Shown piece by piece: positions 53,869-62,518 of a stretch of 64,000 nucleotides of DNA. The stretch comes from SpSt-539 sp964549445 (GTDB lineage Bacteria > Planctomycetota > Phycisphaerae > UBA1845 > UTPLA1): the NCBI GenBank assembly GCA_964549445.1, contig CAZJVS010000012.1, positions 52,116 to 116,115 on the forward strand, given 5' to 3'. Below the pieces are notes generated by a model that was not told the origin of the DNA, searched no databases, and worked only from the letters and a program-made list of their open reading frames with translations. The position numbers and the translations under genes were made by a program. The number at the start of each line of letters is the position of its first letter. Within the stretch, counting starts at the first letter, position 1.

Positions 53869-56568
53869 CTACGGACACGTCCCGCCGATCACGCACCCGA
53901 CAAACGCCGCGATGTCGCCGCCGTTCGCCGTTCCATCCCGATTCATATCCGCCGCACACAATTGCTGCGCCGTCGCCGCTTGCGGATCGAGGAGTACGTT
54001 TACCATCGCCGGCGCATCGGTCGCATCGGAAGTCCCATCGACGTTTACGTCTCCCCGCGCCACCGGATGAATCGCCGCATTCGCCGCGTCCCCGCATCCA
54101 TCGAGTTCGTCCCGATCGAAGAACCCATCCGCATCCCGATCAATGCCGATCCGCACCTGCGTCCCGTTCGGAACAACCGTAAAGGTGATTTCATTCCCCA
54201 CCGCCGCGTTCGTCCGCAGCGCCGCTACGGTCGTCGTCTGCCCGGCCTGGTCCGACTGCATATTGCCCGCCCCGGTGTACGAGTATCCGCGATCCACTCC
54301 CCCAACACGCCCGTGCGCCACCAGCCCCACCTGCCCACCGTTCGCCAGCGTCGTGAACAGGTTCAGCCGATTGATGCTCGCTGCGTCGTTGTTGTTCCCG
54401 CCGTCAAACGTCACCTGCGCCCCCACCGCCGCATGCGTCTGCACCGAGAACGACAAGAGCAGCGCCTCCACGTCCCGCCGCTGTTGCTGCCCTTGGGCCC
54501 CAGGCGCAAACGTGAATCCCAGCGTCAGCAGATTCGTCAGCGTGTCTGCGTCGCTGTGATGATTGAACCCGAACCCTCGGCTCGACTGCTGGCTCGCCCG
54601 GTTCCACCCCGTCTTCTCGTGCATGTTCCGAAGCTGCGCCATCTTCAGCGGCTGCGGCGCCAGCGGCAGCGGCGGATTGTCGATCGTCCGGTTCGATCCG
54701 CTCCCGTTCGCAGGCCCGTGACACGAGACACACGGCGACGCCCCGACCGTCGGCAGCGTGTTGTAAATGTTCAAGCCGTTGACAGCGTTGCCCGTACCGC
54801 CCAGCGACGACGGCACCGCCGTCGGCAGCGTTCCGTCGAGGTTGCGATTCGGATTCGGCGGAAACCGAATCGTCGCGACGAAATTCGTGAAATCCTGCAT
54901 CTGAGGCGTCGACGGCTCCTCGTCCGCACCCTGGAGCCCGACGAAAGCCGGCGCAAACGCCGTCAGATCCTCGCGATCCCCGCGCCAGTGGAACGGCTCC
55001 ACCCCCACGATCCCCTGCAGCGTCTGCGTCACCATCGGCCCCTTCATCGGGTGCCACGGATTGCACGTCGGCTGCCGGCACGTCTGGTTAAACGCCTTCA
55101 TCTGCCCCGCCGGATTCCCGAGGTCCCACGCCATGTGGTCCGTTCGTCCATCCACATGACACGATGCACAGGCCACCTGGCCGAGTCCCGACGTGGTGTG
55201 CGTGCTGTACAGCAGCGGCCGCCCGATCTTGATCGCCGACGGCGTCGGATCAAAAAACGGCGTCCGCGACATCTCGCTGTTGGTGGTCGTATCAATGACC
55301 GAGATCGACCCGTCAAACTTATTCATCACGTACAAGCGCGAGCCATCCGCCGACAGCGCCAATCCCGTCGGCCCCTGCCCGACCTCGACCTGCGCGAACC
55401 GCGCCCCGCTGTCATCCGACACCACCACCGTGTTCGATCCCATTCCCGCGATGTACGCCCGCCCATTGGTCGGATGCCATACGATCGCCCGCGGATCTCC
55501 CACCGACAGATCCCGCAGACCCTGCGAAACGCTGCGAACGGTGTAGTTCAGATGCGGATTCAGATCGACCACCGCCGTCGTCGCCGGCGTCGCCGGATCA
55601 AACGAACCCATCTCCACCCGCACGAAGATGCTCTGCACATTCGGCTCGAAGCGCAGCTCATTCGCGCACTCGGTGCCAACCACCGTCACCGTCCCGTCCG
55701 GCTTCACCCCGATTCCCATGACCGTCGACAGCATGCCGTTCGCAAACGTCAGCGCCAGCGTATTCGTGTCGATGATCGCCACGTCGTGGTCTGCCAGGTT
55801 CCACGTCACAAACTGCGACCAGTTCCGTCCGTTGTCATCGATCCACTGACCGGCCGCGTTTCGCCGTACGATCTGCGCCACCGGCGGCGGAGGCGGCAGC
55901 CCCGCCGTCATCGGCGGATTGAAAACGTTGCCCGAGTTCGGCGGCGGATTCAATCCGCCATACGGCCCGCCAGGATTCGTCACGTCCTGCTGCCGCACCG
56001 CCGTCGTCGGATTGCCGGACTCGAAAATCGCCACGTAGACTTTCGAACCATCCGGGCTCACCGCCATCGCCCGCGGATCCTCCCCCGGAATATTCACAAT
56101 CGTCGGCGCATTCCCCAGGTTCGCCAGGTCCCACACCCGCACCTGGTTCAACTGCGATACCGAAACAAACGCCTTCCCCGCCGCGAACACGACGTCCGTC
56201 GGCTCGTCTCCCGTCCCGATCGTCCCCCGCACCCGACCGCTCGGCAGGTCGACAATGCTGATCGAGTCCGACACATGATTGATCACCCAAACTTCGTTGT
56301 CGTTCCTCGCCCGTACCGACACCGGATCGAGCCCCACCGGAATCGATGCCACCCGAACGGGCGACCCGCCGCTCACGTCGAACACCTCCAGCCGGTTATC
56401 GGCGGTGTTCACCGCCAGCAGCCGCTGCCCATTCGGCGTCAGCCCGATCGGACTGACATGCGGAGTCTCCCAGTTCACAAAGCCGGTCTGACCGAATGTG
56501 ACGCCCGTAACGGCCGTCACCACCACAAATATCCCGGAAATTACGTGCAGATCGCCTCGACGTGCCAT
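53869..56568 (-). CDS. Secreted YVTN-propeller, di-haem cytochrome c and dockerin-type protein
   Basis: The protein has 899 residues. A signal segment (ISGIFVVVTAVTGVTFGQ) is followed by beta-propeller repeats of the YVTN type to about residue 440 (LAVNTADNRLEVFDV, PVGLDPVSVRARNDNEVWVIN). Two CxxCH haem motifs follow (CASCH and CVSCH), each with candidate Met ligands downstream, as in the MauG/cytochrome c peroxidase style. The last 65 residues are a dockerin-like pair of calcium loops (GDVNVDGTSDATD, DMNRDGTANGGD). GAGGTGAG precedes the ATG. An outer-surface redox role is likely, but its substrate is unknown. Confidence 0.8.
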   Translation of the reverse strand: MARRGDLHVISGIFVVVTAVTGVTFGQTGFVNWETPHVSPIGLTPNGQRLLAVNTADNRLEVFDVSGGSPVRVASIPVGLDPVSVRARNDNEVWVINHVSDSISIVDLPSGRVRGTIGTGDEPTDVVFAAGKAFVSVSQLNQVRVWDLANLGNAPTIVNIPGEDPRAMAVSPDGSKVYVAIFESGNPTTAVRQQDVTNPGGPYGGLNPPPNSGNVFNPPMTAGLPPPPPVAQIVRRNAAGQWIDDNGRNWSQFVTWNLADHDVAIIDTNTLALTFANGMLSTVMGIGVKPDGTVTVVGTECANELRFEPNVQSIFVRVEMGSFDPATPATTAVVDLNPHLNYTVRSVSQGLRDLSVGDPRAIVWHPTNGRAYIAGMGSNTVVVSDDSGARFAQVEVGQGPTGLALSADGSRLYVMNKFDGSISVIDTTTNSEMSRTPFFDPTPSAIKIGRPLLYSTHTTSGLGQVACASCHVDGRTDHMAWDLGNPAGQMKAFNQTCRQPTCNPWHPMKGPMVTQTLQGIVGVEPFHWRGDREDLTAFAPAFVGLQGADEEPSTPQMQDFTNFVATIRFPPNPNRNLDGTLPTAVPSSLGGTGNAVNGLNIYNTLPTVGASPCVSCHGPANGSGSNRTIDNPPLPLAPQPLKMAQLRNMHEKTGWNRASQQSSRGFGFNHHSDADTLTNLLTLGFTFAPGAQGQQQRRDVEALLLSFSVQTHAAVGAQVTFDGGNNNDAASINRLNLFTTLANGGQVGLVAHGRVGGVDRGYSYTGAGNMQSDQAGQTTTVAALRTNAAVGNEITFTVVPNGTQVRIGIDRDADGFFDRDELDGCGDAANAAIHPVARGDVNVDGTSDATDAPAMVNVLLDPQAATAQQLCAADMNRDGTANGGDIAAFVGCVIGGTCP

Positions 56569-56757
56569 GGCTCACCTCGCTTTGTCGATTCCGGCCGGGC
56601 CTTCCCTCGCCCGATTCGGGAAAACCCGCGGCCGCCCTCCGGCGACTGGGAGACGCCTACAGGCAGCGTCCGACAGTGCGAAACGATGTAGGAGCGAAGG
56701 TATTGCAACCCCACGAGGCGCAATTGTCTTTTTTTCCCTGCGTCAGACCCGGATCGG

Positions 56758-58098
56758 TCAGATCCGGTCCGATTTTTTCAGGTTGCAACGACGGCAGAGT
56801 AACTGCACGTTCGACTCAGAACTGCTCCCGCCTCGGGCGACCGGGACAATATGGTCGAACTCAAGATACTGGTCCGCACTGCAATCCGCGCAGCGACCGC
56901 CATAGCGTTGCCATACGCGTTGCCTGACGTCGCGTGGGATATGTCTGTCTGGAGCACCGACGACTTGTTGGGTAAGAGTTTGATTCGCCCGCTTGATGGC
57001 CGCCTCATAGACAGCAATCGCCAACTCGGGATCGTTCATCTGAAAGCGACCGCTGCCTTTTCCACTCGTCCGAACTTCCAAGCCGCCGGGGAACGGCAAC
57101 AACTCGAGCACTCGTTGATGACCCACATCGAAGGACTTGAACTCACCGACAAATATCAATCGAAGGTCGGTGATCGTGAAGCGTCCGTAGAACGACTGGG
57201 TTCGAGGACCATTCTTCAGTACTTTCGTCTCGATGAACGCGCAGTCACTTTCAAGATGCACCGCTTCGCCAGCACGAAGCCCCGATGCCTTGCTCGAAAT
57301 GACGGGAAGCCGACCGGCGTGCACCTCCGTGAGCCGATGAAGGCGACGCAATTGCTCGCGTACGTAGGAGACAAAACTGGCATCGAGATTGAGATTTGCC
57401 ATTAGCCAGTCGAGGGACCGGTGCTCGTCCGGCGAGAGCCGCCCATCGGATGCTGCATCTGCAAGGGCATGTTCGACCATTCGTGTCGCCTTCGGCCTAA
57501 TGATCGATGTAAGCTCTCTTTGAGTGAAGCCGAGCGCGATTCCGGCCTCAATGAATCGATTCCATGCCTGTTCGCCGATGCACCCCTCGGCACTCAACAT
57601 CGTGAACATCGCCGACAGGAACGCTTCACCTTCCGCTGAAAAATACTTCGATACCAACGTCCGAACTTCGGTGTTGAGTCCTCGAGCAATTTGCTGAAGC
57701 TGTACGATTTCTTTGGGGTCAAGTCGCCCATCGGAGAACGCGTTTGCAAGAAACGTTTCAACGACCGACTGCCCGACCTCCCATTCAATCTCCCGCCTTC
57801 GGTTTGCATCGATCTGAACAGCTTGCCCAACCCACTCAGACGCCTTTCGTTCCTGATCAGTGATGACTGAATCCTTCCACGCGCGCTTCAGTGCTCGCCG
57901 AAACACTTTTTCTCGCACCGCTTCAAAATCGCGTTCATCGAGGCCAAGTTGGTCAATCGCCATCTGAAAATCGAACCGCTCCCGCTCGTCAAAAAGCCGG
58001 CGTTCCAGTGCTGTAGCCAGTGCGCGCACGCGATCCTCTCGTTCAGGGTCTACGAGTCGCGTGCCTGTCTTCTTAATCCAGTCGATCAGCTTTGCCAT
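56758..58098 (-). CDS. TerB-like/PH-like protein with C-terminal HNH endonuclease
   Basis: The protein has 446 residues. Two TerB-like helical modules appear (SDGRLDPKEIVQLQQIARGL near residue 120 and ASDGRLSPDEHRSLDWLM near residue 215). A bacterial PH/GRAM-like domain follows (GEAVHLESDCAFIETKVL, YGRFTITDLRLIFVGEF), then an HNH domain at the end with CADC, EFDHIVPVARGG and LLCRRCNLKKS, with all zinc and catalytic residues visible. It probably cuts DNA under some control. The ATG at 58098 gives a natural start; the longer frame overlaps the spacer. It follows arnD by 62 bp. Confidence 0.75.
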   Translation of the reverse strand: MAKLIDWIKKTGTRLVDPEREDRVRALATALERRLFDERERFDFQMAIDQLGLDERDFEAVREKVFRRALKRAWKDSVITDQERKASEWVGQAVQIDANRRREIEWEVGQSVVETFLANAFSDGRLDPKEIVQLQQIARGLNTEVRTLVSKYFSAEGEAFLSAMFTMLSAEGCIGEQAWNRFIEAGIALGFTQRELTSIIRPKATRMVEHALADAASDGRLSPDEHRSLDWLMANLNLDASFVSYVREQLRRLHRLTEVHAGRLPVISSKASGLRAGEAVHLESDCAFIETKVLKNGPRTQSFYGRFTITDLRLIFVGEFKSFDVGHQRVLELLPFPGGLEVRTSGKGSGRFQMNDPELAIAVYEAAIKRANQTLTQQVVGAPDRHIPRDVRQRVWQRYGGRCADCSADQYLEFDHIVPVARGGSSSESNVQLLCRRCNLKKSDRI

Positions 58099-58160
58099 GA
58101 ATGAGCGTGCCGATGCCCGATTCGATATCCCGATACTGTAACGTGTCGAAGTTTGAGCGA

Positions 58161-59066
58161 CTACATATCCGAGCGCGTCAGGGTCGCCTCCTGGCACGCC
58201 ACCACCCCCTCGCGCCCGGCAATCTCCCTCCCCACAATCCGCCCCGGACCGGTACTCTTCGCGTCCCGGACCAACTCGTCCAGCGCCACAAGCTCATGCC
58301 CCTCCGACTTAACGAGCGACACAAGCTCCTGGAACAAATCCGCCCGGGAACACCCTTCTACTTCCGTGTGAATCGTCAGAACGTTTAACCCCTCCGGCCG
58401 CAGCAGCGACAGGATGTGCCGGTTGTAATTCGAATCATCAATTCCATCATGCCCCACCGCTTCGTCCCACGTCGGCAGCGTCACCGGTACCTGCGGCTGC
58501 GTCAGCTCCCGCCCGTCCACCACCGGCCGGAAGACCGATGCCCCCCGGCAGTCGCTGTTGTAACGAAACGGAAACTTCGCCTTCTCGACCAGCACCCGAT
58601 CGTTACACCGCCACCCCGGCACCGCCGACGTCTCCACCGCCCGCCCGACAATGCCCGTCAGCGCATCCAGCCCGCGCTCGATCGCCGTGTAAATTTCCCC
58701 CGCCGTCCACTCATCAACGTGCTTCTGCCACGCATGATGATCCCACGCATGCAGCCCGATCTCGTGCCCGTCATCCGCCGCCGCCCGGATTACCTCGCGC
58801 AGCTTCCGCCCGATCTGCGGCCCCGGCCACAGCGTCCCGCGCAGGATGATGTCCCACCCATACGTGCTCGCCGCCCGCGTCCGCAGCATCTTCCACGCGA
58901 ACGTCGGCCGCAGCATCCGCCAGACGTGCCGCCCCATGTTGTCCGGACCGACCGTGAAGTAGAAAGTCCCTCGGATCTTGTGCCCGGCCAGAATCCGCCG
59001 CAGCGTCGGCACGCCGTCGCGCGTCCCCCGAAACGTATCAACGTCGATCCGCAGACCGATCTTCAC
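58161..59066 (-). CDS. arnD: ArnD: 4-deoxy-4-formamido-L-arabinose-phosphoundecaprenol deformylase
   Basis: This 301-residue polysaccharide deacetylase-type enzyme removes the formyl group from undecaprenyl phosphate-Ara4FN. IDVDTFRGTRDGVP with Asp8 and Asp10, VGPDNMGRHVWR, YGWDIILRGTLWPG, GLHAWDHHAWQ and RYNSDCRGAS are shared with E. coli ArnD as I remember it. It starts with GTG at 59066, overlapping the arnA stop (GTGA). It is the last gene of the arn operon seen here. Confidence 0.93.
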   Translation of the reverse strand: MKIGLRIDVDTFRGTRDGVPTLRRILAGHKIRGTFYFTVGPDNMGRHVWRMLRPTFAWKMLRTRAASTYGWDIILRGTLWPGPQIGRKLREVIRAAADDGHEIGLHAWDHHAWQKHVDEWTAGEIYTAIERGLDALTGIVGRAVETSAVPGWRCNDRVLVEKAKFPFRYNSDCRGASVFRPVVDGRELTQPQVPVTLPTWDEAVGHDGIDDSNYNRHILSLLRPEGLNVLTIHTEVEGCSRADLFQELVSLVKSEGHELVALDELVRDAKSTGPGRIVGREIAGREGVVACQEATLTRSDM

Positions 59067-61075
59067 GGCGACGTTCGGCCGCCCGCATCACCGGCCCACG
59101 AACGCACCATCTCGCGCAGGAAAAAGTCCAGCGTCTGCTCGACCGACTGGTCCATTCCCGTCTTCGGCTCCCATCCGAGCAGCTTCTTCGCCTTCTTCAC
59201 GCTCGGCCGCCGATGCTGCACATCCTGGTAGCCCTGCCCGTAATACGCCCCGCTCTCCAGCTCGCGGTAGCCCGCGAACGGGGGGAACCGCGACCGCAGC
59301 GGATGCCGGTCAAACTTCGCCACCAGCATCTCCGCCAGCTCGCGAATGCTCGCCTCATTGGTCGGATTGCCGATGTTGATGATCTGCCCGTCGCAAACCC
59401 CGTCCTTGTTCTCGATGATCCGATACAGACACTCAATGCCGTCCGTTAGATCGGTAAAGCACCGCTTCTGCGCCCCGCCGTCGATGAGTTGAATCGGCGA
59501 CCCTTCCACCAGGTTCAAGATGAGCTGCGTGATCGCCCGCGAACTCCCGATCCTCGCCGCATCCAGCGAGTCCAATCGCGGCCCGATCCAGTTGAACGGC
59601 CGGAACAACGTGAACTTCAGCCCTTCCTTCTGACCGTACGCCCAGATCACGCGATCGAGCAGCTGCTTGCAGCACGAGTAAATCCACCGCTGCTTGTTGA
59701 TCGGCCCCAGCACCAGCTTCGATCGATCCTCGTCAAACTCCTCCTCGTCGCACATCCCGTACACTTCGGAGGTCGACGGAAACACGATCCGCTTCTTCCG
59801 CCGCACGCAGAACCGCACGATCCGCAGGTTCTCCTCGAAGTCGAGCTCAAACACCCGCAGCGGATTCCGCGTGTACTCAATCGGCGTCGCGATCGCCACC
59901 AGCGGCAGCACCACGTCCGCCTTGTTGATGTGATACTCGAGCCACTCGCGGTGAATCGAAATATCGCCTTCACAGAAGTGAAACCCCGGCCGCTCCAGCA
60001 GCCCGCGAACGTTGTTCGACCACAGGTCCATCCCGTACACCTCGAACCGGTTGCTCTCCAGCAGCCGCTCCGAGATCGCGCTCCCGATGAACCCGTTTAC
60101 CCCGAATATCAATACGTTCCGCTTCCGCGTCGCCGCCCGCTGCCGCATCGGGTTCGCCCCGAATGCCAGCCCCTTCACCAGGTTCAGCTCCCGCGCCAGT
60201 TGCGCCCCGCCGACGAACACCCCGTCCGCCACCTGCCCCGACTGCACCTCGACCTGTCCCTGCCCCGCCGAAATCACCAGCGGATCGGTCGAAACAATCG
60301 TCCCCGGCCGCGTCGACTCGCCGCTCCCCGGCAGCGCCGCCACGTTCCACAGCAGCACCTTGTTCATCCCGAGATAGCTGAACGCCCCCGGATATGGCCG
60401 CGTCACCGCCCGCACGAGGTTGCGAATCTCCGTCGCGCTGCGATTCCAGTCGATCTCCCCATCCTCCGGCCGCCGCCCGCCGAAATACGTCGCCTTCGCC
60501 TCATCCTGCGGAACGCGCGGCGCCTGCCCCGCCTTCAGCTTCGGCAAAATCTCATCCAGCAGCGCCACCGCCGCGTCCGTCGCCTTGTTCATCAGCGTCT
60601 TGGCGTTGTCATCGTCGCTGATCGCGATCCGCTTCTGACTGACGACATCCCCCGCGTCCGGCTTCGCCGTCATGTAGTGCAGCGAAACGCCCGTCTCCTT
60701 CTCGCCGTTCAGCACCGCCCAGTTGATCGGCGACCGCCCGCGATACTTCGGCAACAGCGACCCGTGCAGGTTCAGGCACCCCGCCGCCGGAATATCCAAA
60801 ATCGGCTGCTTCACCATCCGCCGGTAGTAGAACGAAAACAGGATGTCCGGCTTCCACTCCCGGATGCGATGCACCCATAACGGATGGTTCACATCCTCCG
60901 GTGCAAACACCGGAATCCCCCGCCCCGTCGCCAGCTCGGCCACCGACCGGAACCAGCAATTCTCATTCGGATCATCGCGATGCGTCAGCACCGCAGCGAT
61001 GTCATACTTCGCCCGCAGCAGCGCCTCGATGCCGGCGCACCCGATGTCGTGATAGGCCAGGACAACCGCTCGCAN
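59063..61075 (-). CDS. arnA: ArnA: bifunctional UDP-Ara4N formyltransferase / UDP-glucuronate decarboxylase
   Basis: The first base of the start codon is the last N of the gap (nTG CGA GCG), giving MRAVVLAYHDIGCAG, just like the enterobacterial start. The protein has about 670 residues; E. coli has 660. The N-terminal formyltransferase has NLHGSLLPKYRGR (Asn and His) and PDAGDVV (Asp). The C-terminal decarboxylase has GVNGFIGS, FPSTSEVYGM and YSCCK for YxxxK. It makes UDP-4-keto-arabinose from UDP-glucuronate, and after ArnB acts it formylates the amine. It is coupled to arnD. Confidence 0.95.
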   Translation of the reverse strand, partial: XRAVVLAYHDIGCAGIEALLRAKYDIAAVLTHRDDPNENCWFRSVAELATGRGIPVFAPEDVNHPLWVHRIREWKPDILFSFYYRRMVKQPILDIPAAGCLNLHGSLLPKYRGRSPINWAVLNGEKETGVSLHYMTAKPDAGDVVSQKRIAISDDDNAKTLMNKATDAAVALLDEILPKLKAGQAPRVPQDEAKATYFGGRRPEDGEIDWNRSATEIRNLVRAVTRPYPGAFSYLGMNKVLLWNVAALPGSGESTRPGTIVSTDPLVISAGQGQVEVQSGQVADGVFVGGAQLARELNLVKGLAFGANPMRQRAATRKRNVLIFGVNGFIGSAISERLLESNRFEVYGMDLWSNNVRGLLERPGFHFCEGDISIHREWLEYHINKADVVLPLVAIATPIEYTRNPLRVFELDFEENLRIVRFCVRRKKRIVFPSTSEVYGMCDEEEFDEDRSKLVLGPINKQRWIYSCCKQLLDRVIWAYGQKEGLKFTLFRPFNWIGPRLDSLDAARIGSSRAITQLILNLVEGSPIQLIDGGAQKRCFTDLTDGIECLYRIIENKDGVCDGQIINIGNPTNEASIRELAEMLVAKFDRHPLRSRFPPFAGYRELESGAYYGQGYQDVQHRRPSVKKAKKLLGWEPKTGMDQSVEQTLDFFLREMVRSWAGDAGGRTSP

Positions 61076-61174
61076 NNNNNNNNNNNNNNNNNNNNNNNNN
61101 NNNNNNNNNNNNNNNNNNNNNNNNNNNNNNNNNNNNNNNNNNNNNNNNNNNNNNNNNNNNNNNNNNNNNNNNNN
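61075..61174. other. Assembly gap of 100 N inside arnC
   Basis: A run of exactly 100 N. ArnC is cut after 36 residues on one side and the arnA start codon lies at the other edge, so the true missing length is likely near 0.9 kb if arnC is complete. Confidence 0.95.
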
Positions 61175-61284
61175 TCGTACTCGCGGTTCATCCGCTCGCA
61201 CGTCGTCGTCACGCGCGTAACCAGTTCGTCGAGGTTGCCTTCCTCGTTGTAAACCGGAATCACGATCGACACATGCGGCTTCAT
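61175..61284 (-). CDS. arnC: ArnC: undecaprenyl-phosphate Ara4FN transferase, N-terminal part only
   Basis: Thirty-six residues are readable: MKPHVSIVIPVYNEEGNLDE onward, a GT2 start that matches the ArnC N-terminus. The ATG overlaps the arnB stop (ATGA). The rest (about 285 residues in the family) lies in the N run. ArnC links Ara4FN to undecaprenyl phosphate at the inner membrane. The call depends on this short start plus the arnB-C-A-D gene order. Confidence 0.85.
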
Positions 61285-62438
61285 GCGTTGCTTATCACGT
61301 CCTTGATCGCCCCAACCACATCATCCACGTCGCCGTCCCGCATATCCGGAAACAGCGGCAACGAGCAGATCCGATCCGAGTTCCATTCCGTGTTCGGCAG
61401 CGACCCGCGCCGGCATCCCATCTGCTCGACGTAGTACTTCTGCGTATGCGTCGCCAGAAAATGAATCCCCGTTCCGATGTTGCGCTGCTTCAAATCCGCC
61501 ATGAAGCGCGTCCGATCGATCCCGCGCTTCTCCGCGCAAACCCGCACCACGAACAGGTGCCATGCATGCCGGTGCGGATACTTCGGCTCCGCCAGCGGCC
61601 GGACCTCATCGACCCCCGCCAGCTTCTCGCGATAACGCATCGCCAGCGCCCGCCGCCGCTCGATCATCTCCTCGAGCCGCGCCAGTTGCCGAAGCCCCAG
61701 CACCGCCAGCATATCCGGTAGATTGTACTTGAAACCCGGCTCCATGACCTGTGCCTGCGGCGACCGTCCCTGCATCTGCCGGTCAAACGCATCCACGCCC
61801 AGCCCGTGAAACTTCAGCCGCCGCACCGAATCCAGAAACGCCGCGTCGTCCGAGCAGATCATGCCCCCCTCGGCCGTGGTGATGTTTTTTATCGGGTGGA
61901 ATGAAAAGATCGACGTCCCCGTCCGCCCGATCCGTTCGCCCCGGTAATCCGTTCCGATCGCGTGCGCCGCATCGTCAATGATTGGAATCTTCCGCGCCGC
62001 CGCCAGCTTGCGTATCGGCTCCATGTCCGCCGGCGCACCCGTGTAGTGAACCGGAACGATCAGCTTCGTCCGCGGCGTGATGGCCGCCTCAATCTGCTCC
62101 GGCGTCGAGATCAGCGTCTCGCGATCCACATCCACGAACACCGGCCGCGCCCCGGCCAGGCAGATCAGGTTCGCCGTCGAAACCCACGTCAGCGACGGCG
62201 TGATGACCTCGTCCCCCGGTCCGATCTTCAGCGCCCGCAGCGCGATATGCATCCCGCCCGTCGCCGACGTCACCGCAACGGCCCCGCCGCCGCACCCGAC
62301 GTACTTCAGAACTTCCTGCTCCAGCTCCGCCGCCTTCGACCCGGTCGTGATCCACCCCGACCGCATCACCTCCCCGACGGCGGCAACGTCCCCATCAGTA
62401 ATCGAAGGCCGCGAAAACGGTAGAAATTCACTCCGCAT
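61281..62438 (-). CDS. arnB: ArnB: UDP-4-amino-4-deoxy-L-arabinose aminotransferase
   Basis: This 385-residue PLP enzyme uses glutamate to aminate UDP-4-keto-arabinose. The start SEFLPFSRP, GDEVITPSLTWVST, IPIIDDAAHAIGT, the PLP Lys184 in FHPIKNITTAEGG, LKFHGLGVDA and NTEWNSDRICSLPLFPDM are all shared with E. coli ArnB as I remember it. GGAG precedes the ATG at 62438; the longer ORF upstream runs into the spacer after arnT. Its stop overlaps the arnC start. Confidence 0.95.
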   Translation of the reverse strand: MRSEFLPFSRPSITDGDVAAVGEVMRSGWITTGSKAAELEQEVLKYVGCGGGAVAVTSATGGMHIALRALKIGPGDEVITPSLTWVSTANLICLAGARPVFVDVDRETLISTPEQIEAAITPRTKLIVPVHYTGAPADMEPIRKLAAARKIPIIDDAAHAIGTDYRGERIGRTGTSIFSFHPIKNITTAEGGMICSDDAAFLDSVRRLKFHGLGVDAFDRQMQGRSPQAQVMEPGFKYNLPDMLAVLGLRQLARLEEMIERRRALAMRYREKLAGVDEVRPLAEPKYPHRHAWHLFVVRVCAEKRGIDRTRFMADLKQRNIGTGIHFLATHTQKYYVEQMGCRRGSLPNTEWNSDRICSLPLFPDMRDGDVDDVVGAIKDVISNA

Positions 62439-62518
62439 CAACTTGGCTCCGTGCGTATCGCCGCGCCTCTGTAGCGGCCGGCACCCTCGCCGGCCGACTT
62501 CCACCGTCGGTCCCCACC

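Noticed and set aside
59063..61201. One open frame spanning the N run, extending arnA upstream
   Set aside because: The N run has no real sequence; arnA starts at the gap edge and the residues beyond belong to arnC in another frame.
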